Positions 55,492 through 64,000 of a stretch of DNA of 64,000 nt are shown here, in pieces. Origin of the DNA: Sphaerulina vaccinii (lineage: Eukaryota > Ascomycota > Dothideomycetes > Mycosphaerellales > Mycosphaerellaceae); assembly GCA_022570795.1 (NCBI GenBank), contig JAKUDP010000028.1, forward strand, positions 1 through 64,000, read 5' to 3'. The first letter of the stretch is position 1. Every line of letters starts with the position of its first letter. The notes under the pieces were generated by a model. That model was not told where the DNA came from and ran no database searches. It saw nothing but the letters and a program-made list of their open reading frames with translations. Both the position numbers and the translations under genes were made by a program.

Positions 55492-56183
55492 TTAGAACTT
55501 GTTGAACTGCTTGACCTGCTTGCCAGTACGTGGGAGGACACGGAGAACGTTGAAGCGGACCTGTGTTAATCATTAGTGCCGTCCTTGTACTCGCCTTTCC
55601 CTCTCCATGGCTCATCTTACAGTCTTGCTCAATGGTCGGCATTGACCAACGGTAACCTGGTCACCCTCAGACACACGGAATGCTGGGGAGACGTGTGCAG
55701 CGAGGTTCTTGTGACGCTTCTCGTAACGCGAGTACTTGGGGATGAAGTGAAGGTATTCGCGACGAATGATGATGGTGCGGTGCATCTTGGCGGAGACGAC
55801 GGTGCCGGTGAGGATACGGCCGCGGATGGAGACGAGTCCAGTGAAGGGGCACTTCTTGTCTGTTCACACTCGTAAGCGCATGTCCTGCCTGATGTCCTCT
55901 CGCTCTGATATATGGTGTGCATATATCCTCGCTCTGTTTTTGCAGGTCGCGCGCTGGCGATTCTAACAGCCCTCCCACCACAATCTCTTCATGGACAGCA
56001 CATACCGATGTACTGGCCCTCAATGGCAGTCTTTGGGGTCCTGAATCCCAGACCGACGTCCTTGTACCATCTCCTGCCACCCTTGCCGACTCTGGTGGAC
56101 TTCTTCTGGCTCTTGGAGTTCAAGAAGATGTGTGGCTGCTTTTGGAAAGCGCGCTCGCTTTGGACAGTCAGTTCGGTGGCCAT
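55492..56183 (-). CDS. RPS11: 40S ribosomal protein uS17 (S11)
   Basis: Exons 56183-56006, 55859-55621 and 55560-55492 give 161 residues, the normal length. Introns are GTATGT...ACAG (146 nt) and GTAAGA...ACAG (60 nt). Landmarks are MATELTVQSERAFQKQP, KTAIEGQYIDKKCPFTG, the OB-fold strand SIRGRILTGTVVSAKMHRT and IPKYSRYEKRHKNLAAH. The C-terminus is VKQFNKF. It is a primary 18S rRNA-binding protein of the small subunit. Confidence 0.96.
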
Positions 56184-56424
56184 GATTGCGTTCGTTCGGG
56201 TGCAATCGAGGTTGTCGTTGGGTGTGAAGTCGGCGGCGAGAGAAGTCTGTCTGGAGGTGTGCTCAGATTCTCGCAAGCAAATCGAATTCGAAGGTGTTGG
56301 TCTTGGCGTGGTCGGCGAGTCGGAGAAACTAGCTGGCCGAGATCTTCTTAGGAAGGGACGACCACAACTTTGCGATCAGGAAGGCACGATTTAGACATTC
56401 ATCTCACCATCTCTTACACCCACA

Positions 56425-56813
56425 ATGCTCGCCATACGATCAGTCCTGCGGAAATCGCTGCAAAGCCAATGCGTGGCCGCCCGAGTCAGCTGCAATGCCT
56501 TCCCAGCCCAGCGACAGCTTACAACAATGACCACGAGCAACGCGCTCCAAAGCAGACGACAAGGCACAGCAATGGGTGCGCTACAGACATGGGCTCAGAC
56601 AGCAGCCCAAGCTGTCGCTCAGCAGCAAGTGCGCGGTATGAAGGTGCGAAGTAGTGTCAAGAAGCTGTGCGAGGGCTGCAAGAGTGTGAGGAGAAAGGGC
56701 GGCAAATATGTGTACATCATCTGCAGCAAAAACCCGAAGCACAAGCAAAGGTAAGGAAGTGCGAGAGTGGTATAATGTTCGAGCACCATCTGATAAATCA
56801 TAGGCAAGGATAG
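56425..56813 (+). CDS. RTC6: mitochondrial ribosomal protein bL36m
   Basis: Exons 56425-56750 and 56804-56813 give 111 residues. The N-terminal 70 residues form a mitochondrial targeting region. The bL36 domain is VRGMKVRSSVKKLCEGCKSV followed by RRKGGKYVYIICSKNPKHKQR, with cysteines of the zinc ribbon (CEGC, then C..H). Reading straight on would stop after KQR, but removing a 53-nt GTAAGG...CATAG intron adds QG and gives the universal ending KHKQRQG, so I include a final 10-nt exon. It belongs to the large subunit of the mitochondrial ribosome. Confidence 0.9.
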
Positions 56814-57600
56814 GACACACGACCGTACTGGACCAGTATATCAGGAAGAGAGCAGAGCAGTACGGATCCGCACGAAGAGTCTCATGAAGCCTGTATCAAG
56901 CATGCCATCTGAGCACGGCACGGGAAACAGCAGTGGCATCAGCTGACTCTCACCGAAGCCGAGTATGCCATTCGTGCGGACATAAGCCTGCCCTCAAGCT
57001 TGTCAAATGTTCTTGACCATTGAGCACTTGTCAAGAGTGAACCGTCGGTATGGACCAAGACCAACAATACACTCTGCTCCGCCGGAAGCACGTTACTATC
57101 AACACACTGGCCATGGTCGTGATGATGCCGAGCGCCGTCCCGCAACTCGAGGACGTGAGCAATGGAGACACGACGAAATGTACGATAGGGGAAAGTGATG
57201 CCAAATTGGCACTGTATAGCAGCTGTAAATATGTGTGAAATAAGCCAGTCGTCACCCGCACATCCTTCAATATGAACAGGGTCAGAGCAGATTCCGGTGC
57301 TGTGTACTCTCGGTAGTTGAGGCAGGAGACATTAGAGGCTGTTCCTCGACTCGAATCTGGCCAACGTACAACTTTCAGTTGATGGGATATGGCGACTCGA
57401 TCGATGCACAGAGTCATATACACTCATATGATATCCTTATACGGTGTTCTACTTTGCACCTCCTAGTTCGTTGTATGGTGTCGACCAGATATGGCGAGGG
57501 CAAGCGCTAAGCGCGCTAGCGTGTCACGTCTCGAGGCAGCGATCTTCCACTTCAGCTTCGACTCTTCCATATACAACAACGACATGACCTGAGCAGAAGC
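56814..57600. other. intergenic, nothing recognised
   Basis: 787 bp; 3' flank of bL36m and promoter of the next gene. Only short frames. Confidence 0.45.
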
Positions 57601-58358
57601 ATGGCTTCTGTCTCGCATCCAGACATATCAAGTCAAGATCCATCACAGCACCTTGACGATGTAGATAACACTGCTGTTCGGACCGATCAAGGTAGGACTA
57701 TGTCGTTGAAGCTATATGGTATATGCTTATAGTACACATAGGCGAAACAGAAACAGAAACACAGCCAGCTGCACAAACAAGCCTCGCAATCGACGATGGC
57801 GAATTCGCAACCGCTGCTCCCAATCCCACTTCAAACGAAGAAGAAACAGAAGACTCCTACCCAGAACTTCAAGAAAACACCACTTTACAACCACCCCCAG
57901 GATTCAAGCCATATTTCACTCTAATCGAAGACCGCCTCACCGGCGAACATCACCATCCGACGGTCCATTACATTTTCGCAGACGACGACGATAACGCGGA
58001 TATCATCACAAACGCAGCACTCGAAACCCTGCATACCGACCAAACCACCACTGAGAATGATAGATTCATATTAGTAGACATGAGCGCAGATGGACAAGCT
58101 ATAGTTTCAACTTCTTCCATGTCTGCAGATTGGCAAGGTGTAGCCGGTACTGTAACGCAAGCTCCTTCATGGGGGAATAATGATAGCGCTTCTGCCACGC
58201 AGTTGATGTTAAGGATTTCTGGGCAGGGGTCGCTGCCAGGTCAACGTGCGAGGAATTTTGAGAGGAAGAAGGGGGATGTTGCTGGTTTGACTCAGATTCT
58301 TGATGATTTGCAAGGTGATTTGGAGGGTGTAGTGGGAAGCGTAGGTAGTACGCAATGA
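57601..58358 (+). CDS. conserved fungal protein of unknown function, acidic N-terminus
   Basis: Exons 57601-57691 and 57742-58358, split by a 50-nt GTAGGA...CATAG intron, give 235 residues. The first 85 residues are acidic and low-complexity (GETETETQ, NEEETED). The folded-looking part starts PPPGFKPYFTLIEDRLTGEHHHPTVHYIFADDD; the key feature is a 'FTLIED..TGEHHHPTVHYIF' core which I recall from unnamed fungal proteins. It ends with a helix (DVAGLTQILDDLQGDLEGVV). No signal peptide, membrane segment or catalytic motif. It converges on SWC3, with 162 bp between the stops. Confidence 0.72.
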
Positions 58359-58520
58359 GACTATGGACATGACCGAGAGATGGAGAAGTAGCAGTCTTCA
58401 TGTTGCATCTGACAAATCCTGTTCTATTGCAATAGGGGTATCTTTATGATTACAATATCATACAAACGATCACACTGCTGTAGTCATGCAATCGCGCTTG
58501 CGCATTCCGAATCTCTCGCC

Positions 58521-60161
58521 TCAGCCTTCGCTGATTCTGACACTTTTTCGAGTAGTCCGCTTTGGTCTGCCACCTGTCTCAGCTTCGGCAGAGACCTCTG
58601 TTAATGGCGAAGGCTGCTGGAGTGTAGGCGTGGCAGCAGTCGCTTCCTCTGACTCCACTGCGCCCACTGGAGCAGGAGATGCCGTTCCCGCATCAGACTT
58701 GGTTCTCATGATGCTTCCCGCTTTCTTGGTCTTGACTACCTTATTAACAGGTCGAGTCTTCGTGCGTTCTTCAATCACGGGTGTTGCTTCTTTCGATACA
58801 TTCTCGCTCTCAGTTGCCGCCATGCTTCTGTACGGCAAGCGGAGTGCCAGATATGTTTCTGGGGCGCGTTGGCATCGTTGCATGACATCTTCCATGTGCT
58901 TACGTACTTCTTCAGCTGGCTTAATCCACCGGCGAATGTAGTTGAGCAACTCCTCCTTCCCATACGCAACCTCGATCATGATTGTTACAGGCTGCCAGTA
59001 CTCTGCACTAGGCTTGAGACCAGTGCTGTCAATAGCCTGTTGGCCACTGCGAACCACAAGGAAGCTGACAAGTAGGTGCTGCGGAGACAGAGCCTCAACA
59101 ATGCTGTGTTGCGGAAACAGAAACCGATCCTCAGTAGCTCCAACGTCCTTGAACGCAATAATGACGGGTAGATCGGTAGCTGCCGGTACAGGGGCCGTCC
59201 AGGGCTGCTGCTGGCCATACTGTGGTCCAGTCTGCGCAGGCGAATATGGCTGTGGACTTGAGGTGGTGCGCGTTGCGGTATCAACTATGGTCGTGGGTCT
59301 GATATCTGCTGGTCCATCATTTCGAATCGTATTAGCCTGCTGGTAGGCTTTAGCTGCCGAATCTTCCTCGTCTTGCTTCTGCTTTGTGATTATGATGGTG
59401 AGCTCATCGATGTGCTTCTGAAATACCTTGAGCTGATCCTGCGTAGCATTACCCGTAGCCACTTCCTTCATAAGAGACTTGAGTTCTGGGTCGCTCGATG
59501 CTCGAGTGGCCAACATGCTGATGACTGGATCTGGTTTCGGTCCTGATTGAGGCGTGGAGGATGAAGCGGCTGTTGAAGAAGAACCACGAGGCGGCTGCGA
59601 CTGTGGTGCTTGCGGGACAACAGGCGGCAGACCGCGATGCTGATACTGTTGGCCATACTGCTGAGCCGGTCTATACTGCGGCATCGGCTGTTTCGTCATA
59701 GAAGGTGTTTTCACACCTTCCTCTAAGTACATTTCTGCCACGAAGAGATGTGGTTCGATGCGTATCCTACATTCCCCTTTGGGTTTCATGCCTTTGACAT
59801 CTGGGTTGTTTGGAGGAGGCGGTTTTCCATTCTTCCCGCCCTCAGGCTTGACCCAGTATCGGTCGAAGATCCCATCAGACACCCACCGTAGGCGCGATTG
59901 TTCCAGAGACGTCGCCAGCACTGCACTGGCCGCAACACTCTGATATTCATCGTCTGACAGACTCGGCGGTTGAGGTTCGGTGTGCGCTGGGAGCGGTCTG
60001 TTATCAGACACTTTCGACGGAAGTCCTGGCATCTTCTTGTCGGGCAAGGGCATCGGAGACATGACTGCTGGCGATTGTGGTGCAGGACTGCTAGTCTTCT
60101 GCCTCTTCGCCGGTCGTCCTGGGCCTCTCTTTACCACCACCGGCTCCTCCGTAGCTGCCAT
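58521..60161 (-). CDS. SWC3: SWR1 chromatin-remodelling complex subunit Swc3
   Basis: A single exon of 546 residues from ATG 60161. The start has an AT-hook-like RGPGRPAKRQK. The Swc3 domain at about 70-165 includes LATSLEQSRLRWVSDGIFDRYW and CRIRIEPHLFVAEMYL. A Gln/Pro-rich linker follows, then a helical region and a second domain (VIIAFKDVGATEDRFLFPQHS; ELLNYIRRWIKPAEEV). The tail is basic. SWR1 exchanges H2A for H2A.Z at promoters. The second half resembles what I remember of filamentous Swc3 proteins, which are longer than in yeast. Confidence 0.78.
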   Translation of the reverse strand: MAATEEPVVVKRGPGRPAKRQKTSSPAPQSPAVMSPMPLPDKKMPGLPSKVSDNRPLPAHTEPQPPSLSDDEYQSVAASAVLATSLEQSRLRWVSDGIFDRYWVKPEGGKNGKPPPPNNPDVKGMKPKGECRIRIEPHLFVAEMYLEEGVKTPSMTKQPMPQYRPAQQYGQQYQHRGLPPVVPQAPQSQPPRGSSSTAASSSTPQSGPKPDPVISMLATRASSDPELKSLMKEVATGNATQDQLKVFQKHIDELTIIITKQKQDEEDSAAKAYQQANTIRNDGPADIRPTTIVDTATRTTSSPQPYSPAQTGPQYGQQQPWTAPVPAATDLPVIIAFKDVGATEDRFLFPQHSIVEALSPQHLLVSFLVVRSGQQAIDSTGLKPSAEYWQPVTIMIEVAYGKEELLNYIRRWIKPAEEVRKHMEDVMQRCQRAPETYLALRLPYRSMAATESENVSKEATPVIEERTKTRPVNKVVKTKKAGSIMRTKSDAGTASPAPVGAVESEEATAATPTLQQPSPLTEVSAEAETGGRPKRTTRKSVRISEG

Positions 60162-60374
60162 AATTACTTCCTGCGCGTCCTTCCTGCCTTTCACAGGAAA
60201 GGTGGCGCTTCAGAAGCAGAAGTTGTCCTGATTATGTTTTGGAGGTGGGCCCGAGAAGATGCTGGTCTGAAAGTAAGACGCGAATGACACGAGTGGAAGC
60301 CAAGGAATTTCTGCATACTCAGGTGTACCATGTCTACCTCCTTCATCTTACATGCATCTTTGACACTTTTGTAC

Positions 60375-62117
60375 ATGGCTACATTCGTGCGGAAGCTGGC
60401 AATTGGCCTCACGACTGCTGTGGGTTTATATGCCATCCTGCTCGGCGTGTTACTCACGCCAGATGCACAGAGATTGTAAGCTGGGAGAGGACGTGGTTCA
60501 ACACGACTACAGGCTGATTCAGCTGTAGTGCATTGTACGTTCAGTTGGGAGGAAGTAAGCCAAGATGCTCCGTCTGACGACTATCCTCTAGATACGCGAA
60601 CAAGTTCAATACCTTGAGATGGCAAGATGTTCATTCTGGCGAGGCGTAAGTCCCATCGAGTGAGCTACAAGTTCTTCGTGCCCCTTTGCCCAAGCTACGG
60701 CAACAAGTTCGAATATGGCATAGGCACTGTGGCATATCTGAAGCTAACCTTGCCACCTGCTGCTTAGACATGGATTCGCCAAACATCAAGTGACGGCCTT
60801 CACTCTACGGACACCAGATAATGAAACCTTATATGCCTGGCACATACTTCCTCTGGACCAGTATACACGCAACGAAGCTGCCATACTACAAGAATCACGA
60901 CCGCTTGATGCTCCTGTCTCTGATCTGACACAAACAACGGCATTCAAATTGTTGACTTCGGATGATCCCTCTCCTGCCAGAGTAGTCATTAGCTTTCATG
61001 GTAATGCAGGACATGTTGCGCAAGGTCAGCGAGCTGCAACCAATCGTTACATGACTACTCAACCAAACACTCATGTCTTCACTGTGGAGTACGACATTCC
61101 ACTTCTCGAGCAATGATGTTGATTCTGATTGTGAGATCTAGTTATCGAGGATTTGGTCACTCTACTGGCAGTCCTACTGAGACTGGTCTTATCGTGGACG
61201 GCGTTGCACTAGTCAGCTGGATCATGTCGGTCACAAACATACCGCCCGAGCGGACAGTGATCCTGGGCCAAAGTCTAGGTACAGCAGTGTCTGCTGCGGT
61301 TGCTCGTAAGTGAACTGAGGCACTCGCCCATCTCCTCTGCTGAACAGTTCACCTCGAGACGCTGTGCTTACGATGTGGATTCTTCTAGTGCACTTCGCAG
61401 ACCCTGGAAATGCGCTATTGCCGTCAGCTGTGAACGAGCTGTATCCGCTACTCGGACCAGGCTCAGCAAGACCTCGAATAACTTTTGCCGGAACCGTGCT
61501 CGCTGCCCCCTTCAACAGCGTCCCTGCTCTTCTGCTTACCTACCGTGTCGCTGGTTTACTGCCATTGCTGCTGCCACTAAGGCCATTTCCATTTGCAGCT
61601 AGACTTTTGAACGGAGTAGTGGATACGTGGAGGACTGGTGAGAGGCTGAGAGAGTACTATCGTACCCTAGAGGGTAGTGCCCAGTTGTACAGCAGCGGGC
61701 GTACCATGGGTTCGGTCCAGGTTATGTGAGTTTGCCCTCATTTACACCGTCGCGTTGCCGCTGACATCCTACAAAGACACGCCTTAAACGATGCGGATAT
61801 CCCGTACCACCAGACTGAGCTCATCTGCAAAGCCGTTCTCGGGTTGCAACATGTGAAGACTGATATGGTGCACGGCGATGACCTCGAAGCAGAAAACCTC
61901 ATCGTGGGCAGCCAGGGACCGGCAATTCTCAATGTCAGAAAGGAAGGCTTTCCCTCATTACGATTTGAGCTCGTGGCACATGGAGGTAAAGATTTCAAGC
62001 AATGTGGCGATGGTGCCTTCTCGCTGACTTGTCTCTCACCCAGGTCACAACCGCATCATCACATATACTCCAGTAGCTGCGGCTGTCGTACGGGCATTCG
62101 AAGACCTGATGGCATAA
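60375..62117 (+). CDS. ABHD12-like membrane-anchored alpha/beta hydrolase
   Basis: Eight exons (60375-60475, 60529-60534, 60592-60645, 60768-61088, 61142-61305, 61389-61725, 61777-61985, 62044-62117) give 421 residues. Exon 2 is a 6-nt micro-exon (TGCATT) that yields RFALYANK, matching the family's ALYAxK pattern. An N-terminal anchor (residues 5-30) is followed by a serine hydrolase fold: HGNAGH oxyanion region, VDYRGFGHSTG, nucleophile GQSLG (Ser205), Asp335 in NDADIPY and His399 in GHNRI. ABHD12-type enzymes cleave monoacylglycerol or lysophospholipid at the ER face. All seven introns are GT-AG and keep frame. Substrate is unknown. Confidence 0.88.
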
Positions 62118-62421
62118 GTTAAGCAAGACTGTTCAAAAGTGATGGCAGAAGCGAGTCGCGTCTCAACCACTTCAATTCGCAATCGCATAGCAACCGTTTC
62201 TGCACAGACAACTTCTGCTTTGTCTTCACACGAACACGAGGGCCAACTTCACAAGTTCACTATTCGAAAAGCTCACATTTGGGGATCCTCCATCTCGACT
62301 CTACACAGAGGGCCAACGCAGTCACATAATCTTCATCAACGCCGAGAGTTCCAACAAGTAAGTTGCCATCAGGACTTTCATCTCCACTCCATTCGCTAAC
62401 GCTAACTCGCGCAGCGTCACA
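62118..62421 (+). other. leader region of the following small gene, with probable leader intron
   Basis: 304 bp. CAACAA/GTAAGT at 62358 and CTAAC...CGCAG at 62414 mark a likely 57-nt intron whose downstream exon begins eight bases before ATG 62422. One upstream frame could join in frame (…AAC GTC ACA ATG), so a longer N-terminus is possible but unproven. Confidence 0.4.
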
Positions 62422-62784
62422 ATGCCGACCAACATCTCCCCCACCATGCCCGCCATCAGCAAGAATTCGCTCCTCGAATCACTCGTCTGTGCTTCTTTCG
62501 GCCTCCACTCCGGCGGAAAAGCAGTTCTGGATCTGGCCAAAATCTTCTTCGGCAATGTCCTAGTGGCCAATGCAGTCGAAGAGCGCAAGGAAGACGAGAA
62601 GAGTGTGGGCATGAACGGAGATTATGGCGAGTCGGGAGCTCGTACTGCATTGGCGAGGGCTTACTTCCTTCTCATCGAGCATGGAGAGGATGCAAATGCT
62701 GAGGATCTGAAGAAGATTGCGATTACTAGGTTTGTGAAGGCCGATTTTGAGGAACAGGTGGAGAAGATACGGGAGGGTTGGTGA
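62422..62784 (+). CDS. small protein of unknown function
   Basis: A 120-residue frame starting MPTNISPTMPAISKNSLLES; a second ATG occurs at residue 9. It has a mildly hydrophobic helix (SGGKAVLDLAKIFFGNVLVANAV) and a charged helical C-terminus (EHGEDANAEDLKKIAI, then FEEQVEKIREGW). Codon usage is like neighbours and the start follows a clear splice acceptor, so it is likely real. I do not recognise a family. Confidence 0.6.
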   Translation: MPTNISPTMPAISKNSLLESLVCASFGLHSGGKAVLDLAKIFFGNVLVANAVEERKEDEKSVGMNGDYGESGARTALARAYFLLIEHGEDANAEDLKKIAITRFVKADFEEQVEKIREGW

Positions 62785-63321
62785 TGCGATACAGTCCCGC
62801 CTTTGTTTCAGGTCATGCCTATTGGAGGGCGCATTGTGGAATGCAGGAGGTATACTTGTATGACATCTGGCCAGACCGACTACTATTGGGACTCGACGGC
62901 GCCGTCTTGGATATTCTGGGCTCTTCTGGCTGGCGAATCGGATTGAAAGCAGTGCAGGATACGGCACGTGTAGTGGTTTCGCGAATGGACCTTCTTGATT
63001 TCATGCGAGCTTGTACAACAGACAGTCAAACTCGAACACTGTGAGATCCATGTTCATTATACCAGACCGCTCAAACACCTCTTCGATCTGACTGTTGGTT
63101 CTGCCAGCATCACCTTCTCGAACTCGCTATTGATTGCGCCAGAGATATTCTTCTCAAGTCCTGTGCGTGCTGGCCGCTGCCAGATTCAAGGAGACAAAGG
63201 TCGTCCGCCAGTCTTGACGCTAGCGCCGCGCGCAAGCCGAGCAAGCAAACAAAGGCAGCAACATATAAGGATAGCAGAATACCGCACAAGCGGCCACCGC
63301 ATACCGAACCCGAACAATACG
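62785..63321. other. intergenic, nothing recognised
   Basis: 537 bp between two plus-strand genes, presumably terminator and promoter. No clear feature. Confidence 0.45.
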
Positions 63322-63903
63322 ATGCCTCCCAAGTCTCAGACTCCAGCAGGCGGTGGAATCCAGGACATCAGCTGGAGCAAGCCACTTCCACTCGACACCA
63401 CCCGCGAGACTCTCGCATATGCCGTACGTAGTTCGACACCTTTGCTAATGGTATTGTATGCACTAACATCTTCTCAGAGGGATACCACATACCCAGGTAA
63501 GCAGTAAAAGGCCAAAAGCATGCCCATTGTCTTCCTGAGCTTGAGCCGGCTAAGGCGATAGACTCTATGACAGACCTGCCGATACACACCTGCGCCTTTT
63601 GAAAATACTTGCTTACCTTTACTTGCCACTTTTCCAGGCGTGTCCGAAGAACAGGAATTCGCCAGAGTCAATGAGTTCAACCTAGCTATGGAAGAGGAGG
63701 CGAAGGCTACTGAAGAGCGGATCAAGATGATGAACGCCAAGATCGCGGAGCAAAAGGTCCAGATTTCAGAGGAAGTCCAGAGGATGGCGAAGGGTGATCC
63801 AGAGCTGGTCAAAGCGATCGAAGATCTGAAAGCCACGATGAGGGGCAAACCTATTGACGAGATTGCAAAGAAGATGGAAGAGTTGCTGGAGAGTGGGAGA
63901 TGA
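63322..63903 (+). CDS. small coiled-coil protein of unknown function
   Basis: Exons 63322-63423, 63478-63496 and 63638-63903 give 128 residues. The middle exon is 19 nt. Introns of 54 and 141 nt are GTACGT/CTCAG and GTAAGC/TCCAG and keep frame. The N-terminus MPPKSQTPAGGGIQDISWSK is followed by a long Glu/Lys-rich helix (EEQEFARVNEFNLAMEEEAK and onward) and ends KKMEELLESGR. It could be a small adaptor or chaperone-like subunit, but no family was recognised. Confidence 0.7.
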
Positions 63904-64000
63904 AGTGAAGCGGCGCGAAACCAAAAGGGTCGCAGTTCCAACGTTACGATGAGCTGCGTGGTTACAATCGAGGCTTTGGCTATGCCTCTCTGCTACTCAA

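Overview
The window is nuclear DNA from a filamentous ascomycete. About 30 genes are recognisable. Most are split by short introns of 43-144 nt with GTAAGT-like donors, CTAAC/CTGAC-like branch sites and CAG/TAG acceptors. Intergenic spaces are short, and all the proteins are fungal types. The mix of proteins, including a hyphal-growth family-2 glycosyltransferase, a PAS kinase and a GPI-anchored secreted protein, would fit a Dothideomycete (Mycosphaerella-like). That placement is an inference from family resemblance, not a measurement.

Layout. 1-5.6 kb: the 3' part of ESCRT-I VPS37, a tRNA-Arg(ACG) gene, and PAS kinase PSK1 (minus). 5.6-12.3 kb: an ankyrin protein resembling Set3-complex Hos4, and a large F-box/LRR protein with a CaaX end. 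13.3-20.6 kb: a DUF1295 membrane reductase, complex I assembly methyltransferase NDUFAF5, ribosomal protein eS7, sterol O-acyltransferase and a nucleoside hydrolase. 20.6-31.8 kb: Sin3-binding Stb3, a ferric-reductase-like oxidoreductase, two poorly known proteins, NatC subunit Naa38 and the PP2A scaffold subunit. 32.4-45.5 kb: PheRS beta, polyprenol reductase, COMPASS subunit Spp1, mitochondrial AspRS, a Fat1-type acyl-CoA synthetase and a membrane-anchored GH16 enzyme. 45.5-49 kb is a gene-poor gap. 49-64 kb: the GT2 enzyme, a GPI protein, mitofissin Atg44, uS17, mitochondrial bL36, Swc3, an ABHD12-like hydrolase and three small conserved or unknown proteins.

The genes look like ordinary housekeeping genes in no functional cluster. 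There are recurrent themes: chromatin regulation (Hos4-like, Stb3, Spp1, Swc3), translation (eS7, uS17, bL36m, FRS1, MSD1, tRNA-Arg) and ER or lipid membrane enzymes.

The most striking observation is the tRNA-Arg(ACG) gene at 1315-1516. Its standard 72-nt cloverleaf appears only after removing three insertions. One is a 17-nt anticodon-loop intron of the ordinary tRNA type. The other two, of 56 and 57 nt, sit in the D stem and the T loop and have every hallmark of spliceosomal introns (GTAAG donor, GCTAAC or TACTAAC branch site, CAG/TAG end). The gene keeps an A box and a downstream T5 terminator, but its B box is split. Other unusual splicing in the window includes a 6-nt internal micro-exon in the ABHD12-like gene, a GC-AG intron beside a 15-nt exon in the GT2 gene, an apparent AT-AG intron in the GPI protein, and tiny terminal coding exons in Atg44, Fat1 and bL36m.

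All gene models come from reading frames, splice signals and remembered family features. No alignment or database search was run.
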